64,000 nt of DNA from Thermopolyspora flexuosa (GCF_006716785.1 NZ_VFPQ01000001.1:4650001-4714000); one strand, 5' to 3'. Shown: positions 16,903 to 27,374, numbered from the stretch's first letter. A program made the numbers and translations. The notes: a model not told the origin generated them from the letters alone.

Positions 16903-17659
16903 GGCGACGACGGCACCCTGCCGCACCGCGTCCGGCTTGCGGTACGGCGCGCGGACGAGGCGGGGGATCCCAGGGCATACGGTCACGAGCACGCGCCGGT
17001 CACGGCCGTGGCCCCTCCCGTGTGCCCTGGGCCGTTCGCGGACACGGGCGCGGCGAACCCCCTCCCCGCTTACCGGAACGGCCCGTTACGCGGCCCGTAG
17101 CGCCGCCGAACGCGAAGACCGGCAGCGGGCACCGGGCAAAGTACAAGCCCGACGGCGATGCACGGTCATGGTGCGGGCGAAAGGGGACGCCCCGGCCACG
17201 CGGAGACGGGCGAGATCCTTTGCGGGCGGGGCGCACGGCTGCGCGGGGCGGCCGGCGGGCATCGGACCACGACCCCACGGCGTGACCCGGCGCCTGTGGA
17301 TGACGAGCGCCCCGCCGTTTTCCACAACGCCACCGCACGTCGTGCATCTCGCGAGGCCCCGCCTGCGGCGGCGACGCACGGTCAGGGCGCGATGGACCGG
17401 CGGACCGGCTCGGCACGACCGGCGTGAGGCGATGAAACGTGCACGGCTAGGGCGGTGGCCGTGCCGTACCGGATGGGGCGGCACCCAGGCACGGCCGGGT
17501 CTCGGGCCCGCCGTATCGTGCTGGTCAGTGGGCTGAGGAGCGCGATGGGCGCACCGCGGTAGGGAGCGCGGGTGGTCCGGGCCGGAGGCGGGAAATGTGG
17601 CGAATGTCACCTCCGAGGGCCGACCTTGGCTACGGTCGGGATGTCGCGCGGGAGGTGAC
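16903..17659. other. 757-bp gap without a recognisable gene
   Basis: All open frames on both strands are Arg/Pro/Gly-rich shadows with no ribosome-binding site or family resemblance. TGTGGATGACG...GTTTTCCACA near 17295-17325 is a loose inverted repeat. The region may contain the promoter of the following gene; I see nothing else. Confidence 0.4.
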
Positions 17660-18235
17660 GTGGGAAAGGTCTACGACAGGCTGACGGAACGGCTGCGGGA
17701 GTTCATCGCCGAGCAGCCGGTGTACTTCGTCGCAACGGCTCCCCGGGAGGGCGGTCACGTCAACGTGTCGCCGAAGGGGTACGCCGACACGTTCGCGGTC
17801 CTGGACGACACCACCGTCGCGTACCTGGACCTCACCGGGAGCGGCAGCGAGACCATCGCCCATCTGCGGGACAACGGGCGCATCACCATCATGTTCTGCG
17901 CGTTCTCCGGGCCGCCGAAGATCCTGCGGCTGTACGGCACCGGCCGGGTGGTGACGCCGGGGGACGCGGAGTGGGACGGGCTGCTCGCGCGGTTCGGGCC
18001 GCATCCGGGGGCGCGGTCGATCATCGTGGTGCGCTGTGAGCGCATCGCCGACTCGTGCGGCTTCGCCGTGCCGTACCTGAACTTCGAGAAGGACCGCGAC
18101 ATGCTCGACCAGTGGGCCGAGCGCAAGGACGCCGGGCAGCTGCGCGAGTACCGGATGAAGAACAACCGGCGGAGCATCGACGGGCTCCCGGCGCTCACCG
18201 ACGAAGAGATCGAGACGGCCGCCACCAAGGTGTGA
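17660..18235 (+). CDS. Pyridoxamine 5'-phosphate oxidase-fold protein
   Basis: A 191-residue split-barrel (FMN-binding type) protein. Key segments are LREFIAEQPVYFVATAPREG, HVNVSPKGYADTFAVLDDTT, AYLDLTGSGSETIAHLRDN and RITIMFCAFSGPPKILRLYG, matching the PPOX-like family often annotated as pyridoxamine oxidase but more often reductases using FMN or F420. The C-terminus (DMLDQWAERKDAGQLREYRM) is helical. GTG at 17660 has GGGAGGTGAC before it; upstream in-frame starts lie in non-coding sequence. It is convergent with htpX. The substrate is unknown. Confidence 0.85.
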   Translation: MGKVYDRLTERLREFIAEQPVYFVATAPREGGHVNVSPKGYADTFAVLDDTTVAYLDLTGSGSETIAHLRDNGRITIMFCAFSGPPKILRLYGTGRVVTPGDAEWDGLLARFGPHPGARSIIVVRCERIADSCGFAVPYLNFEKDRDMLDQWAERKDAGQLREYRMKNNRRSIDGLPALTDEEIETAATKV

Positions 18236-18256
18236 CGGCCGCCGGTCGGTCGTGCC

Positions 18257-19111
18257 TCAGCGGCGGTAGCCGGCCATGCGCTCCAGGCGGGCGACGCGCT
18301 CCGAGGTCGACGGGTGGGTGGAGAAGAGCCGCCCGATGCCCACCCCGCGGAACGGGTTGGCGATCATCATGTGCGAGGCGGAGGCGATGCGGGTGTCCTC
18401 GGGCAGCGGGATGCGCCGGGTACCCATCTCGATCTTGCGGAGCGCGGAGGCGAGGCCCAGCGGGTCGCCGGTGAGGAGCGCGCCCGACTCGTCCGCCTGG
18501 TACTCGCGGGCCCGGGAGATGGCCAGCTGGATCATCGTGGCGGCGACCGGGCCGAGGATCATCATGAGCAGCGCGCCCAGCAGGCCGGGGCCGTCGTCGT
18601 CATCGGACGAGCCGCCGAAGAACATGGCGATGTAGCTGAAGTACGTGATGATCGTCGCGAGGGCGCCGGCCACGGACGAGATCAGGATGTCGCGGTTGTA
18701 GACGTGCGACAGCTCGTGGGCGATCACGCCGCGCAGCTCGCGCTCGTTCAGCATGGCGAGCAGGCCGTGGGTGACGCACACCGCCGCGTTCCTCGGGTTG
18801 CGGCCCGTGGCGAACGCGTTGGGCTGCATCGTCGGCGAGAGGTACAGGCGAGGCATCGGCTGGCGGGCCTGCGTGGACAGCTCCCGCACGATGCGGTACA
18901 GGGTGGGCTGCTCGACCTCGCTCACCGGCCGGGCCCGCATGGCGGACAGCGCGATGCGGTCGGAGAAGAAGTAGGCGATGCCGTTGGTCAGCAGGGCGAC
19001 GAGGATCGCGATCTGCACTCCGGCGTTGCCTCCCAGCCACGCCCCCAGCGCCAGGATCAGCGCGGAAAGGGCGCCCAGGAGAACCGCGGTACGCAGACCG
19101 TTGTGGTGCAC
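18257..19111 (-). CDS. htpX: Membrane zinc metalloprotease HtpX
   Basis: Membrane-bound M48 protease for quality control of damaged membrane proteins. Two N-terminal membrane helices (AVLLGALSALILALGAWLGG and AGVQIAILVALLTNGIAYFF) are followed by the zinc motif HELSH at about residues 132-136, and a third ligand in AREYQADESGALLTG. Two more hydrophobic segments lie between (VAGALATIITYFSYIAMFFG, LLGALLMMILGPVAATMIQL). GTG at 19111 is chosen because GGGGGAGG lies 1-8 bp upstream; ATG at 19132 would put that site inside the gene. Upstream are interlocked inverted repeats, so regulated stress expression is likely. Length 284 aa is normal. Confidence 0.95.
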   Translation of the reverse strand: MHHNGLRTAVLLGALSALILALGAWLGGNAGVQIAILVALLTNGIAYFFSDRIALSAMRARPVSEVEQPTLYRIVRELSTQARQPMPRLYLSPTMQPNAFATGRNPRNAAVCVTHGLLAMLNERELRGVIAHELSHVYNRDILISSVAGALATIITYFSYIAMFFGGSSDDDDGPGLLGALLMMILGPVAATMIQLAISRAREYQADESGALLTGDPLGLASALRKIEMGTRRIPLPEDTRIASASHMMIANPFRGVGIGRLFSTHPSTSERVARLERMAGYRR

Positions 19112-19130
19112 GCCTCCCCCTTTGCCTCGC

Positions 19131-19174
19131 ATGCGTTAGTCCGCTGTCACCCGTATCAACGCATGTGACAGCGG
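19131..19174. promoter_or_regulatory. Interlocked inverted repeats upstream of htpX
   Basis: CCGCTGTCAC (19141-19150) pairs with GTGACAGCGG (19165-19174) over a 14-bp spacer, and ATGCGTT (19131-19137) pairs with AACGCAT (19158-19164). The two symmetries overlap and end 20 bp before the htpX start, a good place for a repressor or activator site. The remaining bases up to 19451 contain no convincing gene; the open frame beginning VTAVNVPSDDQSKADFWEEF at 19165 has no ribosome-binding site. Confidence 0.5.
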
Positions 19175-19451
19175 TGAACGTTCCCTCGGACGATCAGTCC
19201 AAAGCGGACTTTTGGGAGGAATTCTGGCGATCCTGCTTACAAGCTAAACGGCTCATGAATCGGTCGCATGGCCGCGCCAAAAGAGGGCTGCGAGGCTTTC
19301 GGCCCGGGAGCCCGTGCCGGTCGCGGGTGGCCATGGATCACCCGTGGCCTCGGCGCCGGGCGCCGCACCGCGGCACCCGGCATTGCCGGCTCGTCCTCAC
19401 CACGCGCAGGCGATGCGCTCCACCCGCCGTCGGCGTGGCCGGATCGCCGTC

Positions 19452-20642
19452 CTAGGCGTCGTCGCGGTCCTTCGGCAGGCCGCCCGGCGGGCGGATCGAC
19501 CGCACGTTCGCCAGCAGCTCACGGGCGCTCGGACGCCGCGCGCCACCCGGCGCTTCGGCCGGCGACCCCGCGGCCGACCCACCCGGCTCGGACCCGGCCG
19601 ACGCACCACCGGGCAACGCACCGGGCGGGCGGATCGACCGCACATTGGCGAGCAGGTCACGGGCGCTCGGACGCCGCGCGCCACCCGGCGCTTCGGCCGG
19701 CGACCCCGCGGCCGACCCACCCGGCTCGGACCCGGCCGACGCACCACCGGGCAACGCACCGGGCGGGCGGATCGACCGCACATTGGCGAGCAGGTCACGG
19801 GCGCTCGGACGCCGCGCGCCACCCGGCGCTTCGGCCGGCGACCCCGCGGCCGACCCACCCGGCTCGGACCCGGCCGACGCACCACCGGGCAACGCACCGG
19901 GCGGGCGGATCGACCGCACATTGGCGAGCAGGTCACGGGCGCTCGGGCGCCGCGCGCCACCCGGCTTCTCGGTGGGCGACCCACCCGGCTCGGGCGCGGC
20001 CGACGCACCACCGGGCAGTCCGCCCGGCGGGCGGATCGAGCGCACGTTGGTCAGCAGCTCGCGCGCGGACCCGGCCCCGGAGCGCGGTCGCCCACCCGGT
20101 CCGGGTACGGCAGTGCCGGAGGTGGGCCGCTCGGTCGCCGTGGCCGCGGCGGCGGGCCGTACCGGTGTCTCGGCCTGCTCCGGCGTGGCCTCGGGTACGG
20201 CGGAGGCGGCCTCCGTGGCCGGGGCGGAGGCCTCGCGGCGGACGGACGGCGGCAGGTTCGGCACGGTGGCCACCCACTCGCCGAGCCGGTCCTTCTCGTG
20301 CAGCAGGTCGCGGATGTCGTGCCCGGCGTACTCGAACTCCGGCGACCAGAACAGCGCGTCGAACGGGCACACCTCGACGCAGATGCCGCAGTACATGCAC
20401 AACGAGAAGTCGATCGCGAACCGGTCGAGCACGTTGCGCACGCGCGGCCGTCCGCCCTCGGGCGCCGGCACGGTCTCCTTGTGCGAGTCGATGTAGATGC
20501 ACCAGTCGGGGCATTCGCGGGCGCACAGCATGCAGGCCGTGCAATTTTCCTCGACCAGCGCGATGACCCCGCGGCTGCGCGCAGGCAGGCCGGGCCGCGT
20601 CTCCGAGTGCCGCGGCGTCGGTCTCTGCGTCGTGTCGCGCAC
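19452..20642 (-). CDS. nuoI: NuoI-like 2x[4Fe-4S] ferredoxin with a long repetitive C-terminal tail
   Basis: Electron-transfer subunit resembling NADH-quinone oxidoreductase chain I. Residues about 25-105 hold two 4Fe-4S clusters: [20 protein letters not shown] and [20 protein letters not shown]. Instead of ending soon after (NuoI is usually 150-220 aa), the protein continues to 396 residues. The tail from about residue 170 is rich in Pro, Gly, Ala and Arg and contains five copies of a motif SAR[DE]LL[13 protein letters not shown], three of them in 46-residue units. GTG at 20642 has AAAGGG at good spacing. It is convergent with PPOX-htpX on one side, divergent from a membrane protein on the other, and 1.6 kb from nuoC. 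Confidence 0.85.
   Translation of the reverse strand: MRDTTQRPTPRHSETRPGLPARSRGVIALVEENCTACMLCARECPDWCIYIDSHKETVPAPEGGRPRVRNVLDRFAIDFSLCMYCGICVEVCPFDALFWSPEFEYAGHDIRDLLHEKDRLGEWVATVPNLPPSVRREASAPATEAASAVPEATPEQAETPVRPAAAATATERPTSGTAVPGPGGRPRSGAGSARELLTNVRSIRPPGGLPGGASAAPEPGGSPTEKPGGARRPSARDLLANVRSIRPPGALPGGASAGSEPGGSAAGSPAEAPGGARRPSARDLLANVRSIRPPGALPGGASAGSEPGGSAAGSPAEAPGGARRPSARDLLANVRSIRPPGALPGGASAGSEPGGSAAGSPAEAPGGARRPSARELLANVRSIRPPGGLPKDRDDA
19487..20060 (-). repeat. In-frame 138-bp tandem repeats inside nuoI
   Basis: The 138-bp period is shown by GGGCGGGCGG at 19623, 19761 and 19899. The units at 19623-19760 and 19761-19898 read identically; the flanking copies at 19485 and 19899 are diverged, and a fifth partial copy ends near 20075. 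As 138 is a multiple of three, each unit adds 46 residues to the nuoI tail. Such exact copies suggest recent duplication or ongoing length variation. Confidence 0.9.
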
Positions 20643-20922
20643 GGTGATCAGCCCTTTCGCCAGCCTTTCCGTCCCGGCAGGTGCGCTCCGCCGGCGGCTC
20701 GCGCGGCTCGTCCGGGCGTGCCGGGAGACGATCGCCCGCCGACGTGGGTCATCCCCCTGTCCTGCACCTTACCGGCACCGCGGCGGCGGCCCGTCCACGC
20801 GTTCCACCCGCACATTTCGCACAACCGTCCACAGGACGCGCGGTTTATCCACAAGCGTGAACGCGGTCAAACTCCACCGAAAGGCCGATGCCCCTGCATG
20901 CCCGACTACGTATTCTTCGGAT

Positions 20923-21981
20923 ATGCAGTCGACGAACGGGCCGGGGGACCGGGGATCCCATCCATTCGATCCGCACGACGAAGCAGGCGACGTGTCCCAG
21001 GGGCATCCCCAGCCTCCCTTCCGGAATCCGCAACGTTCCCCTTCTGCATCCCCCGATCCGAGGCGCCAGGGTGAGAGGCCCCCCGATGCCGCGGCCTCCG
21101 CGGGCCCGACCGTGCCCATCCGTTCCCGACCGGCGCCGGACGTCTTCCCGCCCCCGCCACCGGCCGCCCCGCCCCCGGTACGCAATCCGGGAGCGGCCGG
21201 GCCGCGTCGACCACCCCACCCACCGCGGCCGCCCGCCCCGCCGCGTCCCCACGCGCCGCGTCCGCCGCGGCCGCACGATCCCCGCGCCTTCCCGGGCGGC
21301 CCTCCGCCCGTCCCGGGCTTTCCCCCGCCTCCGCCCCCCGTTCCGCAGCAGTCCGAGGCCGGCAGCATCGTGTGGGCGCTGGCACCGCTGTTCACCTGCG
21401 GCTTCGCCACCCCGTTCACGATGGGGTACGGCGCGTACCGGGCCAAGAGCACCGCCCTGGCCCTGTGCGCCGTGATCTACGGGCTCGGGCTGTTCACCTT
21501 CCTGCTGGGCGCCGCGGGCGCCGAGAGCGACGCCATCGCCCTGCTCGCGTCGCTGGGCCTGTTCGGCAACTGGGCGGGCGGCACCGCCCACTCGTTCCTC
21601 ATCCGGTCCCAGGTGTTCGGCCTGCGCAAGCCGCCGCAGACGGCGAACGAGCGCGCCATCGCCATGGCCCAGCACCGCAGGAACCTCCGCCAGGAGGCCC
21701 GGGAGCTCGCGAAGAACGACCCGGGCCTGGCGAAGGAGCTGCGCATCGGCCGCCCGGACCTGCCCCGCCAGTACGACGACGGCGGCCTGGTGGACGTCAA
21801 CCACGCGCCGGCCGAGGTGATCGCCACCATTCCGGGCATCACCCCCGAGCTCGCCCAGAAGATCGTCGAGGTCCGCGACACGGTGGGCGCGTTCATCTCC
21901 GCCGAGGAACTCTCCGCGACGGTCGGACTGCCCCCGCACCTCACCTCCGACCTCGCCGAGTACACGATCTATCTGGACTGA
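20923..21981 (+). CDS. Proline-rich membrane protein with C-terminal helix-hairpin-helix
   Basis: A 352-residue protein in three parts. Residues about 1-145 are low-complexity, dominated by Pro, Arg, His and Gly and thus probably disordered. Residues about 150-230 hold three hydrophobic segments (SIVWALAPLFTCGFATPFTM, ALALCAVIYGLGLFTFLLGA and IALLASLGLFGNWAGGTAHS). The C-terminal 70 residues are a ComEA-like helix-hairpin-helix pair: GGLVDVNHAPAEVIATIPGI, then ELAQKIVEVRDTVGAFISAE. The fold usually binds DNA non-specifically, but in membrane proteins may only bind partners. ATG at 20923 is the likely start; upstream frame lacks coding character. It is divergent from nuoI and may share its control region. 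Confidence 0.75.
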   Translation: MQSTNGPGDRGSHPFDPHDEAGDVSQGHPQPPFRNPQRSPSASPDPRRQGERPPDAAASAGPTVPIRSRPAPDVFPPPPPAAPPPVRNPGAAGPRRPPHPPRPPAPPRPHAPRPPRPHDPRAFPGGPPPVPGFPPPPPPVPQQSEAGSIVWALAPLFTCGFATPFTMGYGAYRAKSTALALCAVIYGLGLFTFLLGAAGAESDAIALLASLGLFGNWAGGTAHSFLIRSQVFGLRKPPQTANERAIAMAQHRRNLRQEARELAKNDPGLAKELRIGRPDLPRQYDDGGLVDVNHAPAEVIATIPGITPELAQKIVEVRDTVGAFISAEELSATVGLPPHLTSDLAEYTIYLD

Positions 21982-22267
21982 CCCGGTCCGCACCGGAGCG
22001 TCCGCGACCGGGACACGAGCATCCGCCCCGGGCCGGGCGCAGGCCCGGGGCCTCCCCCGATCACTCCTCACGGCGGCTCGGATGATCCCTGAACGACCGC
22101 TCATCCGCCGCGGTGGAAACCGTTGCGCGCATTGCTCGATCGGCGCGGAACACGGCGATAACCAGAAGGTCTTTCTTATCCGGATATGCCGGTATCGCCG
22201 GTCCGGACGGCGAGCCCGCCGGCGCGCCGACCCCCGATCGGGCCGGGCGGATCGCGGCGTACGGCGG

Positions 22268-22837
22268 TCAGCCCTCCGGCGTGCCCCAGTCGGGCGGGAC
22301 GCCGGGCGGCAGCGGCCTGCGGCGGCGCGCCGTGGCGCGGCCCGACTCGCCGGGTTCCTTCGCCCCGGGCCAGGGCTTGGCGACCCGGGCGGCGAGCACG
22401 AAGTCCTTGCGCAGCGGGTACCCCTCGAAGCCGTCGGGCAGCAGCAGCGGCCGCAGGTCCGGATGGCCGTCGAAGACCACGCCGAACATCTCGTACGTCT
22501 CGCGCTCGTGCCAGTCCGCGCCCCGGTAGACCCCGGTGAGGGTGGCGAGGCGCGGCGCGCCCCGGTCGACCGCGGTGCGCAGCAGCAGGCGCCGCCGGCC
22601 GGCGATGTCGTAGACGTGTGCCACCACCGCGATGCGGTCCGGCGGCTCGTCCACGCCGGTGAGCCAGTCGAAGAACGTCATGCCGAGCCGGTCGCGGGCG
22701 AAGGCCGCCAGATCCGGCCACAGCTCGGGCGCGACCTCGGCGGTGAGCTCGCCGAAGGACTCCGACAGCCGCACGCGCTCGCCGTACCGGTCGCGCAGCG
22801 CGGCCCGCAGGTCCGGGGCGGACGCCTCAGCGCTCAT
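22268..22837 (-). CDS. nuoC: NADH-quinone oxidoreductase subunit C-like protein
   Basis: A 189-residue homologue of the 30-kDa complex I subunit NuoC, which holds NuoB, NuoD and NuoI together at the quinone module. Family segments visible are [40 protein letters not shown] and the C-terminal signature [20 protein letters not shown] followed by [21 protein letters not shown] basic Arg/Pro-rich tail ends the protein. The start overlaps the end of nuoB by 11 bp, so both are co-translated. No nuoD follows; this is a stand-alone pair. The 286-bp region after its stop shows no gene. Confidence 0.9.
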   Translation of the reverse strand: MSAEASAPDLRAALRDRYGERVRLSESFGELTAEVAPELWPDLAAFARDRLGMTFFDWLTGVDEPPDRIAVVAHVYDIAGRRRLLLRTAVDRGAPRLATLTGVYRGADWHERETYEMFGVVFDGHPDLRPLLLPDGFEGYPLRKDFVLAARVAKPWPGAKEPGESGRATARRRRPLPPGVPPDWGTPEG

Positions 22838-23357
22838 CCACGGCCTCCCGGTCCGGTCCGCCGGCCGCGATCCGCTCCTCGAGCCGGGCGATGCCGTACC
22901 GGAGCGCCTCGGGCCGCGGCGGGCACCCGGGCACGTACACGTCCACGGGGACGAGCTGGTCCACGCCCTTGGTCACGCAGTAGGAGTCCCAGTACGGCCC
23001 GCCGGAGTTGGCGCACGCCCCGAAGGAGATGACGTACTTGGGGTCGGGCAGCTCGTCGTAGAGCCGCCGCACCGCCGGGGCGATCTTGTCGGTGACCGTG
23101 CCGGAGACCACCATGACGTCCACGTCGGCCGCCGCGGTCTCCCCGTCCGCCGGAGCGTCGGCCGCCGCCTCGCCGAGGCCGCTCGCCGAGGCCGCGGCGA
23201 ACTCGACGGCGCAGCAGGCGAGGCCGACGTCGAAGACCCACAGCGCGTAGCGGCGGCCGCCGGCGTCGAGGGTGAGACGCAGCGGCGCGGCCCCCGCCCG
23301 CGCCGGGGAGCCCGCGTCCGGGCGCCTCACCGGCATCGGCAGATCCGTCACCGCCAT
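22827..23357 (-). CDS. nuoB: NADH-quinone oxidoreductase subunit B-like protein
   Basis: A 176-residue homologue of the complex I subunit that carries cluster N2. The four ligand cysteines are present: Cys48 and Cys49 (GLACCAVEF), Cys115 ([18 protein letters not shown]) and Cys145 ([11 protein letters not shown]). The segment after the first pair departs from canonical NuoB: the family's arginine-rich loop is replaced by an Ala/Gly/Asp stretch (residues 54-78). This divergence and the isolated nuoB-nuoC pair suggest an alternative complex rather than the main respiratory NADH dehydrogenase. ATG at 23357 precedes the coupled nuoC. Confidence 0.9.
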   Translation of the reverse strand: MAVTDLPMPVRRPDAGSPARAGAAPLRLTLDAGGRRYALWVFDVGLACCAVEFAAASASGLGEAAADAPADGETAAADVDVMVVSGTVTDKIAPAVRRLYDELPDPKYVISFGACANSGGPYWDSYCVTKGVDQLVPVDVYVPGCPPRPEALRYGIARLEERIAAGGPDREAVDER

Positions 23358-23509
23358 GTCGCCCTCCTCTCCTCGCGCTCCCTCCTATTGTCCGGTCCCC
23401 GGACGCGTGCCCCGTCCGCGCCAAGGTCGTGCGGCGGTTACCCACCGCAGCCAAAGGTTGATCGTTGATCAGGTAAAAGACCACTAAATAGGAAGAAATC
23501 ACCCCTAAT

Positions 23510-24904
23510 GTGATTTTCGTGCCCCGATTCCGGTCCGTCGCGTGCCTCGCGTCGCTCGCCCTGTTGCCCACGGCGTGCGGCGTCACGCCGTCCCCGCGCG
23601 CCGCGGACCGCGTCGTGGTGCCGTCCGGACCCGCGGTCATCGACTTCGTCGACCCGGCCCGGGTACCCAGGCTCGGCGTCGGCACGATCGCGCAGGACTC
23701 CCCGCAGGTGCACCTCACCTACCCGACCCTCGCCGACGCGCCCGCCCTCGGCCGGGGCCTGCGCGCCTGGCTGCGTCGCGCGGTCCGCGATCGGGTCGCC
23801 GCCGCCCCGCGCGGCGCCGGCAAGCAGGAGGTCGGGCAGCGGGCGGTGAACGCCGACTGGCGGCTGGTCGCGGCCACCGGCGACGTGCTCGGGGTACGGC
23901 TCCGCCTCGGCGAGCTCACCGGCGACGGCTGGACCAACGGCTTTAGCACCTTCTGGTACGACCGCCCCGGCGCGGCCCTCCACCCGTCGGCGGACCTGCT
24001 CCGCCCGGGCGGCCTCGCCACGCTCGCCGACGCCGTCCGGCGGCTCGTCGCGGTCCGGCGGACCGGCGTCGCCCCGTCACTGATCACGCCCGACCCGGAG
24101 CTGTTCGACTCGCTCACCTTCACCCGCCGCGGCGACCTCGTGGTCGAGCTCGACGACCCGCGGATCGGCGCCACCGAGCGCATCGCCGTCGAGATCCCGG
24201 CCGCCTCCGCCGCCGCCCTGCTGTCCGACCTCGGCCGCCGGGCCCAGGCCGCGGTCCGCGCCTCCGTGCCCGAGGCGACCACGCCGCCGGCCGGGCAACG
24301 CCCCGCGCCGTCCGCCGCCGCGGCCCCGCGGGGCGGCTCCGCCGTGGACTGCGCGGAACGGCCGTGCGTCGCGCTCGCCTTCGACGACGGCCCGGGGCCG
24401 TACACCGCGTCGATCGTCCAGATCATGCGGCGGTACCGGGCCTGCGGCACGTTCTTCGTCCTCGGCGGCAACGCCGTGGCCCGCCCCGACCTGGTCCGGC
24501 ACGTGCACGCGTCCTGCGGCCTCGTGGCGAACCACACCTGGTCGCACCGCGACCTCACCACCCTGCCGCCGAGCGAGATCGCCGACCAGATCCGGCAGGG
24601 CCGCCACGCGATCGGCACCGTGACCGGCACCACGCCCGCCCTCGTGCTGCCGCCGTACGGAAGCGCGGACGCCAGGACGGCCGCGGTCGCCCGCGAACTC
24701 GGCGTCACGCTCGTACGCCCCGACGTCACCGCCGGCCTCGCCGACCCCGGCGCGATCGCCGAGCGGGCGCTCACCGGCGCGCGCCGGAACACGATCGTGC
24801 TCCTGCACGAGACCCGCGCCACGGTCGAGGCGCTCCCGAAGGTGCTGTACGGCCTCGCACGCCGGGGATACATCTTTGTCACCGTCGCCGACCTGGGCGG
24901 ATAG
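23510..24904 (+). CDS. Lipoprotein polysaccharide deacetylase (CE4/NodB domain)
   Basis: Predicted exported lipoprotein of 464 residues. The N-terminus MIFVPRFRSVACLASLALLP plus TACG forms a signal peptide with lipobox ending at Cys23. Residues about 45-245 form an extra domain of the kind placed before deacetylase modules in anti-sigma or PdaC-type proteins (HLTYPTLADAPALGRGLRAW). The NodB domain begins near residue 280: LAFDDGPGPYT supplies the catalytic Asp pair and NHTWSHRDLTTL the zinc histidines; LPPYGSADARTAAV and VLLHETRATVEALP complete the fold. It probably de-N-acetylates peptidoglycan or another amino-sugar polymer outside the membrane. GTG at 23510 is the tentative start; GTG at 23519 is possible. 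Confidence 0.85.
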   Translation: MIFVPRFRSVACLASLALLPTACGVTPSPRAADRVVVPSGPAVIDFVDPARVPRLGVGTIAQDSPQVHLTYPTLADAPALGRGLRAWLRRAVRDRVAAAPRGAGKQEVGQRAVNADWRLVAATGDVLGVRLRLGELTGDGWTNGFSTFWYDRPGAALHPSADLLRPGGLATLADAVRRLVAVRRTGVAPSLITPDPELFDSLTFTRRGDLVVELDDPRIGATERIAVEIPAASAAALLSDLGRRAQAAVRASVPEATTPPAGQRPAPSAAAAPRGGSAVDCAERPCVALAFDDGPGPYTASIVQIMRRYRACGTFFVLGGNAVARPDLVRHVHASCGLVANHTWSHRDLTTLPPSEIADQIRQGRHAIGTVTGTTPALVLPPYGSADARTAAVARELGVTLVRPDVTAGLADPGAIAERALTGARRNTIVLLHETRATVEALPKVLYGLARRGYIFVTVADLGG

Positions 24905-25058
24905 CCGGAAGACCCACGCCGGTACGGCACGGCCGACACGACCGGTCGCGAAAATCTCACGGTACGCTGAAAAAGCGCCGGTCCCCGGCGCGGGCTTTGC
25001 CGGAGACACGCAGGGCTGCGCGGAGCGCGCGCCCACCACCGTCGTATAGTGGGCCATC

Positions 25059-25148
25059 GTGACGAAGACCATGCTGTTCGCCCGCCGCCACGTCGATTTC
25101 GGCCGGTTGGCGGCGACGCTGTGTCGTCCTTTGATCCTCCGGGCCTGA
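25059..25148 (+). CDS. Candidate leaderless regulatory leader peptide (29 aa)
   Basis: A tiny frame that starts GTG, encodes MTKTMLFARRHVDFGRLA and continues ATLCRPLILRA. The RRHVDF-x-R-x(4)-LCR core is the pattern of short actinobacterial peptides annotated as putative leader peptides, often found before sulfur or cysteine genes. A TATAGT -10 box ends 8 bp before the GTG, placing the transcript start about at the start codon, so the message would be leaderless. It lies 381 bp before korA. Presumed role: ribosome stalling at Cys or Arg codons controlling the downstream Fe-S enzyme operon. The region between contains several GC-rich hairpins, but I cannot single out an attenuator. Confidence 0.55.
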   Translation: MTKTMLFARRHVDFGRLAATLCRPLILRA

Positions 25149-25396
25149 GGACGCGGCCACGGCCGCCGGGCCCCGACCCGCGACGGGTCTCCTCCGCGCA
25201 AGTCCCCACCTCGACGACGGGACGCCCCTCGGGTACGGCGGGGCACGCCCCCGCGACCGACCCCCGCATGTGCGGCCCAGGACACACACTTCTCCGGGTC
25301 GCGCAGGAATGATGTTTGTTCCGAACGCGACTTAGCATGTAGGCGACAAGCGCGTCACGATCATTACGTCCTGACGCGCACCGGGAGGACTGAGCT

Positions 25397-25468
25397 GTGA
25401 TCGAGCGCAGCGAGGCAACCAGAGGAAGCACCACCCTGGCCGTGGGGCCGGCCAAGGAGATCCGGTGA
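25397..25468 (+). CDS. Mini-ORF 1 upstream of korA (23 aa)
   Basis: GTG at 25397 is preceded by GGGAGG at good spacing and encodes VIERSEATRGSTTLAVGPAK, then EIR. Its TGA overlaps the GTG of the next mini-ORF (GTGA). There is no family resemblance. Its only likely role is translational coupling to, or attenuation of, korAB; it may also be chance. Confidence 0.35.
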   Translation: MIERSEATRGSTTLAVGPAKEIR

Positions 25469-25529
25469 GCGAGATCGAGATCGACAGCAGCCGGGGCGGC
25501 CGCACGTCCGCTCCCGAGGGGGAGGCCCG

Positions 25530-25533
<4 letters not shown>
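25465..25533 (+). CDS. Mini-ORF 2 overlapping the korA start (22 aa)
   Basis: GTG at 25465 has AAGGAG upstream and encodes VSEIEIDSSRGGRTSAPEGE, then AR. Its TGA overlaps the korA ATG (ATGA), and GGGGAGG inside it serves korA. Homologous korA products often carry a similar acidic/hydrophilic N-terminal extension, so this may instead be an extension lost to a frameshift. Confidence 0.4.

Positions 25534-27366
<1,833 letters not shown>

Positions 27367-27374
<8 letters not shown>

Noticed and set aside
16937-17536. Open frames in the gap after yajQ
   Set aside because: All are Arg/Pro/Thr-rich with no start signal, and frames on both strands are equally long, as expected from base composition alone.
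19165-19455. Open frame beginning VTAVNVPSDDQSKADFWEEF
   Set aside because: The first 30 residues look plausible, but there is no ribosome-binding site, the start lies inside an operator-like repeat, and the rest turns into Arg/Pro-rich text overlapping the nuoI end.
19487-20060. CRISPR-like or mobile repeat array
   Set aside because: The period is 138 bp with no short spacers, the units are in frame inside nuoI, and the translated motif is conserved even where DNA differs.
20845-20853. Perfect DnaA box TTATCCACA
   Set aside because: A single box with one weak neighbour (GTCCACAGG) and no dnaA, dnaN or cluster of boxes; not an origin.
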